A stretch of DNA of 64,000 nucleotides from DYJB01 sp963777165. GTDB lineage: Bacteria > Chloroflexota > Anaerolineae > Anaerolineales > E44-bin32. Positions 34,881 to 44,039 of this stretch are shown here, one piece after another. Positions within the stretch are counted from its first letter, which is position 1. Every line of letters starts with the position of its first letter. The translations under genes and the position numbers were made by a program. Under the pieces are notes generated by a model. The model did no database searches. It saw nothing but the letters and a program-made list of their open reading frames with translations, and had not been told where the DNA came from. Location of the stretch: the NCBI GenBank assembly GCA_963777165.1, contig CAVZPO010000021.1, positions 148,275 to 212,274 on the forward strand, written 5' to 3'.

Positions 34881-35838
34881 ATGAAGCCTCGTCGTGTACT
34901 CCCCGCATCCCCGCCCTCGTCGGAGATCACGCCGGAGGCGGTGTATCTCAATCGAAGGGCGTTCCTGCGCGCGGCCGGGATCGCCGGCGCGGGCGCGCTG
35001 CTGGCCGCATGCGGCGTAAAGGAGCAGCCGGCCGTCTCTCCGGCTCCCGGCCTCTCGGCCAGCTCCCAGGTTGACGAACTCGGCGCCCCGCTCACCGCCT
35101 TCGAGTCGGTGACGAACTACAACAACTACTACGAGTTCACCACCGACAAGGAGGGTGTCGCCGGGCTGGCCAAGGACTTCCCCGTCCGGCCGTGGACCGT
35201 CCAGGTGGGCGGGCTGGTCCATAAGCCGGCCACGTTCGCCATCGACGACCTGCTCACCGCCATCCCCCAGGAGGAGCGCATCTACCGGCTGCGTTGCGTC
35301 GAGGCGTGGTCGATGGTCATTCCCTGGATGGGCTTCGAACTCGGCCGACTGCTGGACCTGGTCGAACCGATGAGCTCCGCCGGCTATGTTGGCTTCACCA
35401 CGCTCCTCGACCCCGATCAGATGCCCGGCCAACGCAGCCCGTTCTATCCGTGGCCATACACCGAAGGGCTGCGCCTGGACGAAGCGAAGCACACGCTGAC
35501 ACTGCTGTCCGCAGGTCTGTACGGGCAGCCTCTGCTCCCGCAGAACGGCGCGCCGCTCCGCCTGGTGGTGCCCATGGAAGTACGGCTTCAAGAGCATCAA
35601 GGCCATCGTGCGGATCGACTTGCTCGAGCAGCCCCCGGCGACCATGTGGAGCACGATCGCACCGGAAGAGTACGGGTTCTACGCCAACGTCAACCCCGAG
35701 GTCGATCACCCGCGCTGGTCGCAGGGCTCCGAGCGCCGCATCGGCGAGGGCGGCCGGCGTGAGACCTTGATGTTCAACGGCTATGCCGATCAGGTTGCCG
35801 GTATGTACGCCGGCATGGACCTGCAGGCCAGCTACTGA
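34881..35838 (+). CDS. msrP: MsrP methionine sulfoxide reductase catalytic subunit (frameshifted)
   Basis: This is the periplasmic molybdopterin enzyme (YedY) that repairs oxidised methionines in envelope proteins. The N-terminus carries a twin-arginine motif NRRAFLRAAG (Arg25-Arg26) and a lipobox-like LAAC at Cys44. The molybdenum ligand is Cys139 in LRCVEAWSMVIPW. The frame breaks where LRLVVP should run into WKYGFKSIKAIVRID: one extra A at about 35574 inside CCCATGG. The remaining 88 residues, including GFYANVNPEVDHPRWSQGSERR (in part GFYANVNPEVDHPRWSQ), are intact in the next frame. GGAG is 5 nt before the ATG. msrQ follows after 14 nt. Confidence 0.88.
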
Positions 35839-35852
35839 TCCGGGAACACCGG

Positions 35853-36558
35853 ATGCCCACCCTGCCTACCGCGCCCGCCCGTGAACCGCCCCGATGGCTC
35901 CAGCGATTACAGGCGATCGACCTGCTTCGGTTGGCAGTCCACGTTGGCGCGCTGCTCCCGGCCGTGTGGATCCTTGCCGGATGGGTGAGTGGGGATCTGA
36001 CCGCCAACCCGTACCAGGCCGTCGAACAGCGAACCGGCAAGACGGCATTGATCCTGCTCGTCCTTTCGCTTGCGTGTTCACCAGTCAACCTGCTGTTTGG
36101 CTGGCGTGCGGTGCTGCGGCACCGCCGCACGCTGGGCTTGTACGCCTTCACCTACGCCGGGATACATCTCCTCGCCCTGGTCGGCCTCGACTACGGATTC
36201 GACTTCCGTCTGTTGCGCGCCGACCTGACGGGCAAGCCCTTCATCTGGGTGGGTGCCGCCGCGCTCTTGTTCCTGGCCGCCCTGGCCGCCACCTCCTTCC
36301 CGGCCTGGAAGAAGCGCATGGGCAAGAACTGGAAGCGGCTGCACCGCATGGCGTACCTCGCCGTCCTCCTGGTTGTGGTTCACTATGCATGGGCGCGCAA
36401 GGGAAACCTGACCGCGCTGAGCGGGGACATTGTGCAGCCGGTTGCCTTCGGTGCCCTCGCCTGTCGTTCTGCTCCTGCTGCGCGTGCCGGCCGTCAAACG
36501 CTGGATCGCACAACGTCGTGGGGCTGGCATGGAAGCGCGGGCGGGGGTCGGAAACTAG
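35853..36558 (+). CDS. msrQ: MsrQ haem-binding membrane subunit (frameshifted near C-terminus)
   Basis: MsrQ (YedZ) is the ferric-reductase-like membrane protein that passes electrons to MsrP. About six helices with the haem-ligand histidines in LGLYAFTYAGIHLLAL and LHRMAYLAVLLVVVHYAW are present. Near 36454 the frame breaks; removing one C from a CCC run restores a last helix (VVLLLLRVPAVKRWI) and a short tail ending at the TAG at 36556-36558. The stop codon overlaps the first unit of a heptad-repeat array. Confidence 0.85.
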
Positions 36559-36709
36559 CAGTCAGCAATTAGCAGTCAGCAACTAGCAACTAGCCATTTG
36601 CAGTTGGCGGGGGCCGTTGGCGACAAGATGTTCGTGAAGTGCTATGGGTAGCTGAAGGCCAGTAGCTCCTGGCTTGCAGCCAGCTGCTAGCCGCTGGTTG
36701 CTGGTTGCT
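36557..36709. repeat. heptad-repeat intergenic element, copy 2
   Basis: Six AGCANNN units start at 36557, 36564, 36571, 36578, 36585 and 36592. After a core of about 90 nt, four opposite-strand YGCTNNN units start at 36685, 36692, 36699 and 36706. The core holds GGCCGTTGGCGAC, also found inverted in copy 1 at 5.8 kb, and the same ordering of heptads, AGCC, TTGCA/ATTGG and 13-mer. The two copies thus share orientation and architecture. Confidence 0.7.
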
Positions 36710-36739
36710 TCCACCTGGCCTCGCCTCCCCCGGCTGACC

Positions 36740-36768
36740 TTGAACCCCCCGAACACACAGCTTATACT
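36740..36768 (+). promoter_or_regulatory. promoter of the GT2 gene
   Basis: TTGAAC at 36740-36745, 17-nt spacer, TATACT at 36763-36768. The start codon lies 26 nt downstream. Confidence 0.75.
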
Positions 36769-36793
36769 GGCGTCGGAGGCTGCAGATCTCGGA

Positions 36794-37501
36794 ATGCTAC
36801 CCGCAACCCAACGCCCCTCCGGCCGTGATGCCGTCAACCTGGTCATCCCGGCGCACAACGAAGCGGAGCATATCGCGGCCATCGTCCGAACGGCATTGCG
36901 CGCCTCGCTGGTGGGGCGCGTCATCCTGGTGGATGATGGCTCGACCGACGGGACGGCGGAAGCCGCAGCGGCCGCAGACCGCCGGCTCGAAGTGCTGCGC
37001 ACGCAGGTTAACCAGGGGAAAGCCGCCGCCTTGCTCCTCGGCATCCAGGCAGCCAACAGCGACCTGATCGCCTTTCTCGATGCCGACTTGATCGGCCTTC
37101 GCCCTGAGCATATCGACGACCTGATCCGCCCAGTCCTGACGGGTGATTGCGACATGACACTCGGGCTGTTCCGGGGAGGCCGGCTTCGCACGGACCTGGC
37201 TCACCGCACAACGCCTTACCTGAGCGGCCAGCGCTGCCTGCGCTGGGGGCCGTTTCGCGACACACCTCTTCTTGCAGACGCCCGCTATGGCGTCGAGGTC
37301 GCTCTCAGTTTGCATGCCCGCCGGCGCAGGCTGCGCGTCCGGTCCATTGTGTGGAATGGCGTCACGCATCTCACCCAGCCGGAAAAGCACGGCGCCGTGC
37401 GCGGCTACTTGTCCTATCTGCGCATGTACACCGAGATCCTGCTGTACCTGATCCGCCTCGGGCTTGAGCCCCTCGGTCGTCGAGGGCCTCGTCCTGCCTA
37501 G
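36794..37501 (+). CDS. family 2 glycosyltransferase (GT2), soluble
   Basis: This 235-residue GT-A fold enzyme has NLVIPAHNEAEHIA at the N-terminus, the nucleotide-binding VILVDDGSTDGT, and the metal-binding DxD-type FLDADLIGL. It resembles polyprenol-phosphate or glucosyl-3-phosphoglycerate synthase-like GT2 proteins but ends soon after the catalytic domain, with no membrane helix. It would transfer a sugar from a nucleotide donor; the acceptor is not evident. A sharp consensus promoter precedes it. Confidence 0.85.
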   Translation: MLPATQRPSGRDAVNLVIPAHNEAEHIAAIVRTALRASLVGRVILVDDGSTDGTAEAAAAADRRLEVLRTQVNQGKAAALLLGIQAANSDLIAFLDADLIGLRPEHIDDLIRPVLTGDCDMTLGLFRGGRLRTDLAHRTTPYLSGQRCLRWGPFRDTPLLADARYGVEVALSLHARRRRLRVRSIVWNGVTHLTQPEKHGAVRGYLSYLRMYTEILLYLIRLGLEPLGRRGPRPA

Positions 37502-37637
37502 TCTGCACGAATCGGCCGCCGACACTAGAATTCAGTCCAGCCTGCCCTGGCGCATGGACCCGGCCCTCAGTTCAAATCCGTCGTACGAGACGGGAACTCC
37601 CTGAGGACGTTGACCCGCCGGGCTCAGGGGTGACCCC

Positions 37638-38597
37638 ATGTCGAGAAAGCCCCCCGTGAAGACTCCGTCTGTGGCCGTGGTCGTGCCGGTGTTCAATGAG
37701 CAGGCCGCCCTGCCCGCCTTCCACCCGCGACTCATGACCGCGCTGCTGGCGCTGCCGATCGACTTCCAGATCACCTACGTCGACGACGGCTCGAGCGATG
37801 AGACACCCCGGATCCTGCAGGCCCTGGCGGCGGACGACCCGCGCGTGCGCGCTGTCCACCTGAGCCGCAATTTCGGTCACCAGGCGGCGCTCACTGCCGG
37901 CCTCGATCACACCGACGGCGACATCGTGATCACCTTGGACGGCGATGGCCAGCATCCGCCGGAGCTCCTCGGCGAGATGCTGCGCCTGCACGCTGCCGGC
38001 TATGAGATCGTTCAGACCCAGCGGCTGGACACGCGGCGCACTCCGACCTTCAAGCGCTGGACCGCCGGCCTGTTCTACGCGCTGCTAAACCGTATCGGCG
38101 ATACACCCGTCCGCCCGGGGGCGGCCGATTTCCGTCTGCTTTCACGCGCTGCCGCCGACGGGCTGCGTCAGATGCGCGAGCGCCATCGCTTCCTGCGCGG
38201 CATGGTCTCGTGGATGGGTTTCCGCACCGTCATCCTGCCGTACGAGCCGACGGAGCGCATCGCCGGGACCTCCAAGTATTCGGTGCGCAAGATGGTGCGC
38301 CTGGCGATCGATGCCGCTTTCTCGTTCTCGCTCGCGCCGTTGTGGATCGGGCTGAGCGTCGGGCTGGTCTTCTTCCTGGGGGCCTGCGCCGAGGCGGTCT
38401 ATGTGCTGAGCTTCTGGGTGCGCGGGCAGGCCGATGCCCTCGCACCAGGCTGGTCATCGCTGATGTTCATGGTGTTGATCGTCGGCGGGGTGTTGACGAC
38501 GCTGCTGGGGTTCATCGGGGTCTACGTCGGCTACATCTTCCAGGAAGCCAAGCAGCGCCCGCTGTATCTGCTGCGCCCCGGACCCCCTCCCGTCTGA
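37638..38597 (+). CDS. GtrB/DPM1-type polyprenyl-phosphate glycosyltransferase
   Basis: The protein has 319 residues. An N-terminal GT2 domain (VAVVVPVFNEQAALPAF, YVDDGSSDETP, LDGDGQHPPE with the catalytic Asp residues) is followed by two C-terminal membrane helices (about 235-265 and 272-300). This is the layout of enzymes that load glucose or mannose onto undecaprenyl phosphate at the inner leaflet. Such products are the donors for GT39-type transferases, two of which lie at 18-22 kb, so a pathway link is plausible but inferred. Confidence 0.9.
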   Translation: MSRKPPVKTPSVAVVVPVFNEQAALPAFHPRLMTALLALPIDFQITYVDDGSSDETPRILQALAADDPRVRAVHLSRNFGHQAALTAGLDHTDGDIVITLDGDGQHPPELLGEMLRLHAAGYEIVQTQRLDTRRTPTFKRWTAGLFYALLNRIGDTPVRPGAADFRLLSRAAADGLRQMRERHRFLRGMVSWMGFRTVILPYEPTERIAGTSKYSVRKMVRLAIDAAFSFSLAPLWIGLSVGLVFFLGACAEAVYVLSFWVRGQADALAPGWSSLMFMVLIVGGVLTTLLGFIGVYVGYIFQEAKQRPLYLLRPGPPPV

Positions 38598-38746
38598 GGA
38601 GCGCGATCCGGCGCGGCGCGGCCGAGCCTTGGCCGAGCTCTCCGAGCGCAGCGTCTGTGCTCTGCCTCGTCATCCGCCGGACGCCGAAGACGCCACCCGC
38701 GGCTGGGCGCGGCAACCGCCCCGAAGCCGACAGGAGCGCAAGGCAG

Positions 38747-40045
38747 CTACCCCGCTGGATTGACCACCCGACCCAGGAAGAGAATCGTCCCGGTCTGACC
38801 GTCGCGGATCAGGTACAGGAACGGGCGGTCGATGGTGAAGCTGATCGGCTCGTCGGCGGGAGCCGAGGTCACCGACATGATCACGGCCGTGGCGGCGGCT
38901 GCCTCGGTGCCCTTCTCGTCCACCAGCACAAACGCCTTGTGAAGCACATCGCTGATATACAGATCCCGGGCGTCATCCATGCCGGAGAAGTCCGCCCGGT
39001 CGGGATCGAAGGCGTCCGGCATCCCCAGACCGATGAGGGCGTCATTCAGGCTGAAGCTCGATGTGTAGCTGAACTTGGGCAGGGTCAGGATCACGAGCCC
39101 GTGGGTCAGGCTTCCGGAAAGACCCTGGATCATCTCCGAGCTCAATCTCTCTTCGACAGCCTCGAACTCGCCCTCGTCGGGCAGGATAATCAGCATCGAG
39201 CTGTTTCCGTTCAAGTAGGATAGCTCGAGCGCCCGGTATCCATCCCCCATCGCATACCCGTACGACTCGGTCTGATGCATCATGGGGACGTCAAGCGTCG
39301 ATCCGTCAAGAAGGTGGAAGGGCTCCGGGCCGGTGGCGCTCTCTTCGAAGGGATGAAGCCAGCCCGCCTTGAAGTAGATGGCATTGGCCAGAACCAGGCG
39401 TGTCATCGCGTCGACGGCACCTTCGGGGATCAGGTCCTGGATCTTCTTGCGGGTTTCGCTGCTCACCCAATCGTTGATCGCCCGGCGGGAGGCATCGGGG
39501 TCGGCCATGTAGTCGACCAGGCGCATGCCCGCGCCGTAGTTCTCCCCCAGCAGGTCGAGGAATTCGCCTCGGAACGGGAAGTCCCGCTGGCCCCACAACG
39601 AGTTGGCAATGCTCAGCTCGAACGGCGTCCCCTCGGTCGCCTGCGCGGCACGCGCCTCGAGGTCGAGGGCGTAGGCGTTGAAGGCGGGGTGCAGGCGCTC
39701 CGGGGGCAGGTCGAAGTGGAGAGCGGCCGCCATCTGGCTGGCGGTCTCTCCGGCGGCGCCGGCGTAGGTCATGGCGAGCGCGGTGGAGATGCTGTAAGGG
39801 GAGAAGAACAGGTTGCCTGGCGCCTGGCGCAATGCGGCGTACAAGTCCGTGGCGAAAGCGGCGTTGCCTTCGGCCAGTGCGGAGAGATCGCCCTGGTTGG
39901 CGACGGGGCCCCGATCGCGTGGTTTATCGGAGATGACCAGCGATGAACCCGGCGGGACGTTCGGCGATGTGGGGGCGCCACAGCCGGCCAAGACAGACAG
40001 GAAGAGTGCGAGAACCATCACGGACGCAAGCGGGAAGCGGTTCAT
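38747..40045 (-). CDS. serpin-family protease inhibitor lipoprotein
   Basis: This 432-residue serpin has a lipoprotein signal ending LAGC (Cys22). The full serpin fold is readable: NLFFSPYSISTALAMTYAGA, LVLANAIYFKAGW and ISDVLHKAFVLVDEKGTEAAAATA. The hinge has the small-residue pattern of inhibitory serpins (Gly at P15, Thr P14, then Ala-rich). The reactive loop continues VIMSVTSAPADEP before the FLYLIRD strand; counting from the hinge puts P1 near Thr-Ser, but the loop is about four residues longer than alpha-1-antitrypsin, so P1 is uncertain. GGGAGGG precedes the ATG. It would act on the cell surface against serine or cysteine proteases. Confidence 0.94.
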   Translation of the reverse strand: MNRFPLASVMVLALFLSVLAGCGAPTSPNVPPGSSLVISDKPRDRGPVANQGDLSALAEGNAAFATDLYAALRQAPGNLFFSPYSISTALAMTYAGAAGETASQMAAALHFDLPPERLHPAFNAYALDLEARAAQATEGTPFELSIANSLWGQRDFPFRGEFLDLLGENYGAGMRLVDYMADPDASRRAINDWVSSETRKKIQDLIPEGAVDAMTRLVLANAIYFKAGWLHPFEESATGPEPFHLLDGSTLDVPMMHQTESYGYAMGDGYRALELSYLNGNSSMLIILPDEGEFEAVEERLSSEMIQGLSGSLTHGLVILTLPKFSYTSSFSLNDALIGLGMPDAFDPDRADFSGMDDARDLYISDVLHKAFVLVDEKGTEAAAATAVIMSVTSAPADEPISFTIDRPFLYLIRDGQTGTILFLGRVVNPAG

Positions 40046-40358
40046 CGTGTTTCCCTCCCTTGATCAGACGCCGGTGCCGGGCGAGGAGTTCCCCAGGCAG
40101 CGCGATCAGGCTGGTGCCGCCGAGGCGCATGGCCGCAGCGTGCAGTGGACCGCCTGGCGCTCGAACGCGGCAGATGAGTTGAAGGCACTCTACGCGGAGC
40201 CGACCCGGCAAGAGGGGCGTGGCAGTAACCCTGGAAGGGGTTGTCCCCTTCAAGGGCCGCCGGCAACCATTCACATTCCGTCCATGGCGGCGTCACGCGG
40301 CGCGCTGGATCTCAAGGCGGAGCTTCCGGCCCTCAGGGGGAGGCACGGGCATCAGCCC
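40046..40358. other. intergenic region with hairpin (40229-40256)
   Basis: No gene is visible between serpin and kdpE. CCCTGGAAGGGG and CCCCTTCAAGGG form a 12-bp stem with one mismatch and a TTGT loop, about 100 nt past the kdpE stop on the minus strand. It could end the kdp transcript or lie in the serpin leader. No clear T-run follows. Confidence 0.5.
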
Positions 40359-41061
40359 TCAGTCTTCGTCTGCCTGGATCCTGAGTCGGTAGCCTACCCC
40401 CGGCTCAGTGACGATGTGCGTGGGACGCGAAGCATCGGGTTCGATCTTCCGTCTCAGGTTGCTGACATTCACGCGCAGTAGGTGCGCTTCCTGTTCGTAG
40501 CCAGCGCCCCAGACCTGCCGGAGGATCTGATGGTGGGTCAGTACCTTTCCGGCATTGGTGACGAGCGCGCGGAGGATGTCGTACTCCGTCGGCGTGAGCT
40601 GCACCTCATTCCCTGCGACGGTCACCATGCGGCGCCCCAGGTCGACCGTGAGATTGCCGGAGACGAACACCGGTGCGCTGTCTGACGGGGCCGCCCGCCG
40701 CATGCGCCACGCGCATGCGGGCGAGCAGCTCTCCGGCTCCGAATGGTTTGGTGAGGTAGTCGTCGGCGCCGGCGTCGAGGGCCTCGATCTTGTCGGCCTC
40801 TTGCCCTCGGACCGAAAGGATGATGATCGGCACCGAGGCCCACTCGCGCACTCGGCGCGTGACCTCGCTTCCATCCATGTCCGGCAAGCCAAGGTCGAGA
40901 ATGATCAGGTCCGGGCGGTGCGCAACAACTCCCGAGAGCGCTTCCGCTCCGGAAACCGCCGCAAAGACGGAATAGCCTTCCGCGGAAAGCGCCATGTGCA
41001 GGAAGCGCTGGATGGCGGGCTCGTCGTCGACGACGAGGACCCGCAGCCCGTTCTCCGTCAT
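40359..41061 (-). CDS. kdpE: KdpE response regulator (frameshifted)
   Basis: This OmpR-family regulator of potassium uptake has a receiver (LVVDDEPAIQRFL, LIILDLGLPDMDG, DYLTKPFG) and a winged helix (NEVQLTPTEYDILRALVTNAGK, in part LTPTEYDILRALV, then LLRVNVSNLRRKIEPD). The halves lie in different frames. The break is in the interdomain stretch LLARMRVA/MRRAA near 40704, where one base in GGCGCATGCG appears extra. The length of about 234 residues then fits KdpE. Its start overlaps the kdpD stop (ATGA). Confidence 0.88.
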
Positions 41062-43727
41062 CCGCTGGCCGCCTCACGCTCGGGGATGGCAATCGTGATC
41101 GTCGTGCCGCCACCAGGGCGGTTTTCGGCGGCGATGAACCCTCCATGGGCCTCGACGATTCCTTTGCAGATCGACAACCCAAGGCCGCTCCCAGAGACAC
41201 GACCCGGACGCTGGACGCGGTAGAACTTGTCAAACACGCGGTTGAGGTCCTCGGCGGGGATTCCAAGACCTCGGTCGGAGACCTCGATCTCCAATTGTCC
41301 CCCCGGTAGCTTCGCCTCGACGTCGATGGGCGAGTCCGGCGGAGAGTACTTGAGCGCGTTGTCGATGACGTTCACCAGAACCCGGGTCATCAACGCGAAA
41401 TCCATGGGGACAAGCGGAAACTCCTCCGGTACCCGCACGTTCACACGGCGGTCCCCAAACCTCTCCTCGAGTTGGGCGAGGGCTGAGCCGATGACGTCCT
41501 GGACGTCGCTGGGTTCGAGGCGCAACCGCAGGGCACCGGCTTCGACACGCGTCATATCCAGCAGGTTTCCCACGAGCCGGTTCAGCCGCTCGGCCTCTTC
41601 CCGGGCATTCTTGATGAGCCCGCGCCGGCTGGCCTCGTCGAGTTGAGCGTCCTGGTCCTGCAGGCTGCTCAAGGCACCCGTGATGGACACCAGGGGAGTC
41701 CGCAGGTCATGCGAGATTGAGTTAAGCAATGCCGTCTGGAGCTGCTCGCCAGCCTGCAGCACCTGCGCCTGTCGCGCCTGTTCTGCCAGCTGCGCCCTCT
41801 CGATCGCGACGGCTGCCTGGCTGGCGAACGCTTCCATCAGCCGCTGTTGTTCTGGAGTCAGGTAGCCGTCGGGTTCCTCGGAGCCGCGGATCCCCAGGAC
41901 GCCGAGGACACCGCGGGCGGTCTTCACCGGCAGGTAGCGCAGCTGGGCACCCGGGAGGGTGGTCGTGTTTCTCCCGGCCGGTTCGCCATGCCGCAAGACC
42001 CAATCGGCCACGGCCAATTCGTTTTCATCCAATTCCAACTCGCCGCTGCCGACGGTTGACGCCAGACGGCCATCTTCCTGGAGGAGGATCACGCCCTCCC
42101 GCCCGAAAGTGCCCTGGACGTGCCGGATGAGGGCCCGAAGGATGTCATTGAGGCCATATACCGCGGCCAGGTCGCGGCTGAGTTCGTACAGTTCGGTGGT
42201 CTGCTCCGCACGCAGGCGGGCCGCATCCGCCTGTTCGCGCGCCCGCGCGGCAAGCGTGCTGATCACGAGACCCACCAGGAACAGGCCGATGAAGGTTAGG
42301 ACGTACTCGGTGTCGGTCACCGCGAAGGTGAAGCGCGGGGGCACGAAGAAGAAGTCGAATGCCAGCACGCTCAACACCGAGGCCAGGATGGAAGGGCCAC
42401 GGCCAAGGAAGACGGCAGAGATGACCACCACGACCAGGTACAGCATGACCAGGTTGACCGGCGAGAGCATCAAGGAGAATGGAACGCTGACCATTGTGGC
42501 GGCCACGACGAGAAAAGCGCTTTGCAGGTACCGGCGCCATGGGCGGTGCGGAACCCAGTCGCCAGTTTCCGCCGAGGTGGCTTGAGCCTCACCGCTGACG
42601 ACGTAAACGTCGATCGCTCCGCTTCTGCGAATCAATTGATCGACGATTTGTCCCTGCACCCAATCCTGCCAGCGCGATCGGAGCGGCTTCCCGGCGATGA
42701 TCTTGGTGACATTGTGGGCACGCGCGTAGTCCAAGGCAGTGGCGGCCACCGATTGGCCCGGGAGGGTCACGACCTGGGCGCCCAGGTCTTCTGCCAGACG
42801 CATGGTCCGAGCGACCCGCGCCTGAACCTCCTCCGGCGCCCGCCTGTCTTCCCCTGTCTCGACATGCAGGGCAGACCATTCCGCCCCGAGTTCGTCCGCC
42901 AACCGCCGCGCCGATCGAACAAGTCGCTCTCCGGCCGAACTGGTGCTGACGCACACCAGCAGCCTTTCACCCGCCGGCCAAGGCCCGGGAATGGCGCGGG
43001 TCTGCATGTAAGCGAGCATTTGCTCGTCGACGCGGCCGGCGGCGCGCCTCAGGGCCATCTCCCGCAGAGCAGTCAGATTCCCTTTGCGGAAGAAGCGCTC
43101 CACTGCCACCGCCGCCGTGTCGGGGACGTAGACTTTGCCGTCGTGCAACCGCTGGATCAGTTCGTCCGGCGGAAGGTCGACCAGTTTGATCTCCGCCGCC
43201 TCGTCCAGGAGGCTGTCCGGAATCGTCTCTCGGACGGTGATCCCGGTGATCTGGGCGACGGCGTCGTTCAGGCTCTCGAGGTGCTGGATGTTGAGCGTGG
43301 TGTAGACATCGATCCCGGCCTCCAGCAAGTCGTGGACATCGTGGTGCCGCTTTGGGTGGCGGGACCCCGGCGCGTTAGTGTGGGCAAACTCGTCGACCAG
43401 AGCCAGTTGAGGGTGGCGGGCGAGGACCGCATCCACGTCCATTTCGGTCACGGTCGTTCGGCGATACTCCACCTGACGTCGCGGGGTGATCTCCAGCCCT
43501 TGGAGCAAAGCCTCCGTCTCCGCTCGTCCGTGAGTTTCGATAAACCCGACGACGACGTCCACGCCTTGCGCTTTGCGCTGCCGGGCCGCCTCGAGCATGG
43601 CATACGTCTTCCCGACGCCGGCCGCGTAGCCGAGAAAGATCTGCAGCTTGCCGCGTGCTTTCTCACGCTCCTCGGCTTGGACGCGGACCAACAGTTCGTC
43701 GGGGTCGGGTCTAGAAGTGACGCTCAT
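41058..43727 (-). CDS. kdpD: KdpD potassium sensor histidine kinase
   Basis: This 889-residue protein has the standard KdpD layout. The N-terminal KdpD domain has Walker A GYAAGVGKT (33-41), then a universal-stress-protein-like domain, four closely spaced membrane helices (DUF4118, about 405-500), a GAF domain, HisKA with HDLRTPLVS, and HATPase with DRGLGIP. It senses low potassium or ionic stress and phosphorylates KdpE, switching on kdpFABC. A gap of 312 nt with a hairpin separates it from kdpC, so it may have its own promoter. Confidence 0.95.
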   Translation of the reverse strand: MSVTSRPDPDELLVRVQAEEREKARGKLQIFLGYAAGVGKTYAMLEAARQRKAQGVDVVVGFIETHGRAETEALLQGLEITPRRQVEYRRTTVTEMDVDAVLARHPQLALVDEFAHTNAPGSRHPKRHHDVHDLLEAGIDVYTTLNIQHLESLNDAVAQITGITVRETIPDSLLDEAAEIKLVDLPPDELIQRLHDGKVYVPDTAAVAVERFFRKGNLTALREMALRRAAGRVDEQMLAYMQTRAIPGPWPAGERLLVCVSTSSAGERLVRSARRLADELGAEWSALHVETGEDRRAPEEVQARVARTMRLAEDLGAQVVTLPGQSVAATALDYARAHNVTKIIAGKPLRSRWQDWVQGQIVDQLIRRSGAIDVYVVSGEAQATSAETGDWVPHRPWRRYLQSAFLVVAATMVSVPFSLMLSPVNLVMLYLVVVVISAVFLGRGPSILASVLSVLAFDFFFVPPRFTFAVTDTEYVLTFIGLFLVGLVISTLAARAREQADAARLRAEQTTELYELSRDLAAVYGLNDILRALIRHVQGTFGREGVILLQEDGRLASTVGSGELELDENELAVADWVLRHGEPAGRNTTTLPGAQLRYLPVKTARGVLGVLGIRGSEEPDGYLTPEQQRLMEAFASQAAVAIERAQLAEQARQAQVLQAGEQLQTALLNSISHDLRTPLVSITGALSSLQDQDAQLDEASRRGLIKNAREEAERLNRLVGNLLDMTRVEAGALRLRLEPSDVQDVIGSALAQLEERFGDRRVNVRVPEEFPLVPMDFALMTRVLVNVIDNALKYSPPDSPIDVEAKLPGGQLEIEVSDRGLGIPAEDLNRVFDKFYRVQRPGRVSGSGLGLSICKGIVEAHGGFIAAENRPGGGTTITIAIPEREAASG

Positions 43728-44039
43728 CGAATGGTCGAATCCATGTCGGGGTGGACGCCCTCGGTATGTGCGGAGGGATTGTCTCTATTCTATCTCTCGC
43801 TGACCGCCGGTGCTTCGGGCGCGATCTTGCACGCCGCGCCCGAAGGCCCGAAAGGACCGGCCCACCCCTCACGGGGGAATGCGTTTGTCGTAGGTTACAC
43901 AACGTGAGCTCGGTATTGAACGGGCGGATCCCAGGCAAGATTACGTCCGGGTTCATGGGCTGGCCGAGAGTACCTTCGCGCGCGAGTGGTCACTCGCCGC
44001 GGGGACCCGGCCGGCTTCCGTACCTGAGGCGCTCGGCAG
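43728..44039. other. kdpC-kdpD gap with strong hairpin (43814-43844)
   Basis: TTCGGGCGCG and CGCGCCCGAA form a perfect 10-bp stem with an 11-nt loop in the middle of the gap. On the minus strand a TAGAAT lies between it and kdpD and could be a -10 for kdpDE. No T-run follows the hairpin. It could lower read-through from kdpFABC into kdpDE. Confidence 0.5.

Noticed and set aside
42522..43907. 461-codon plus-strand open frame
   Set aside because: Shadow of kdpD; no family features.
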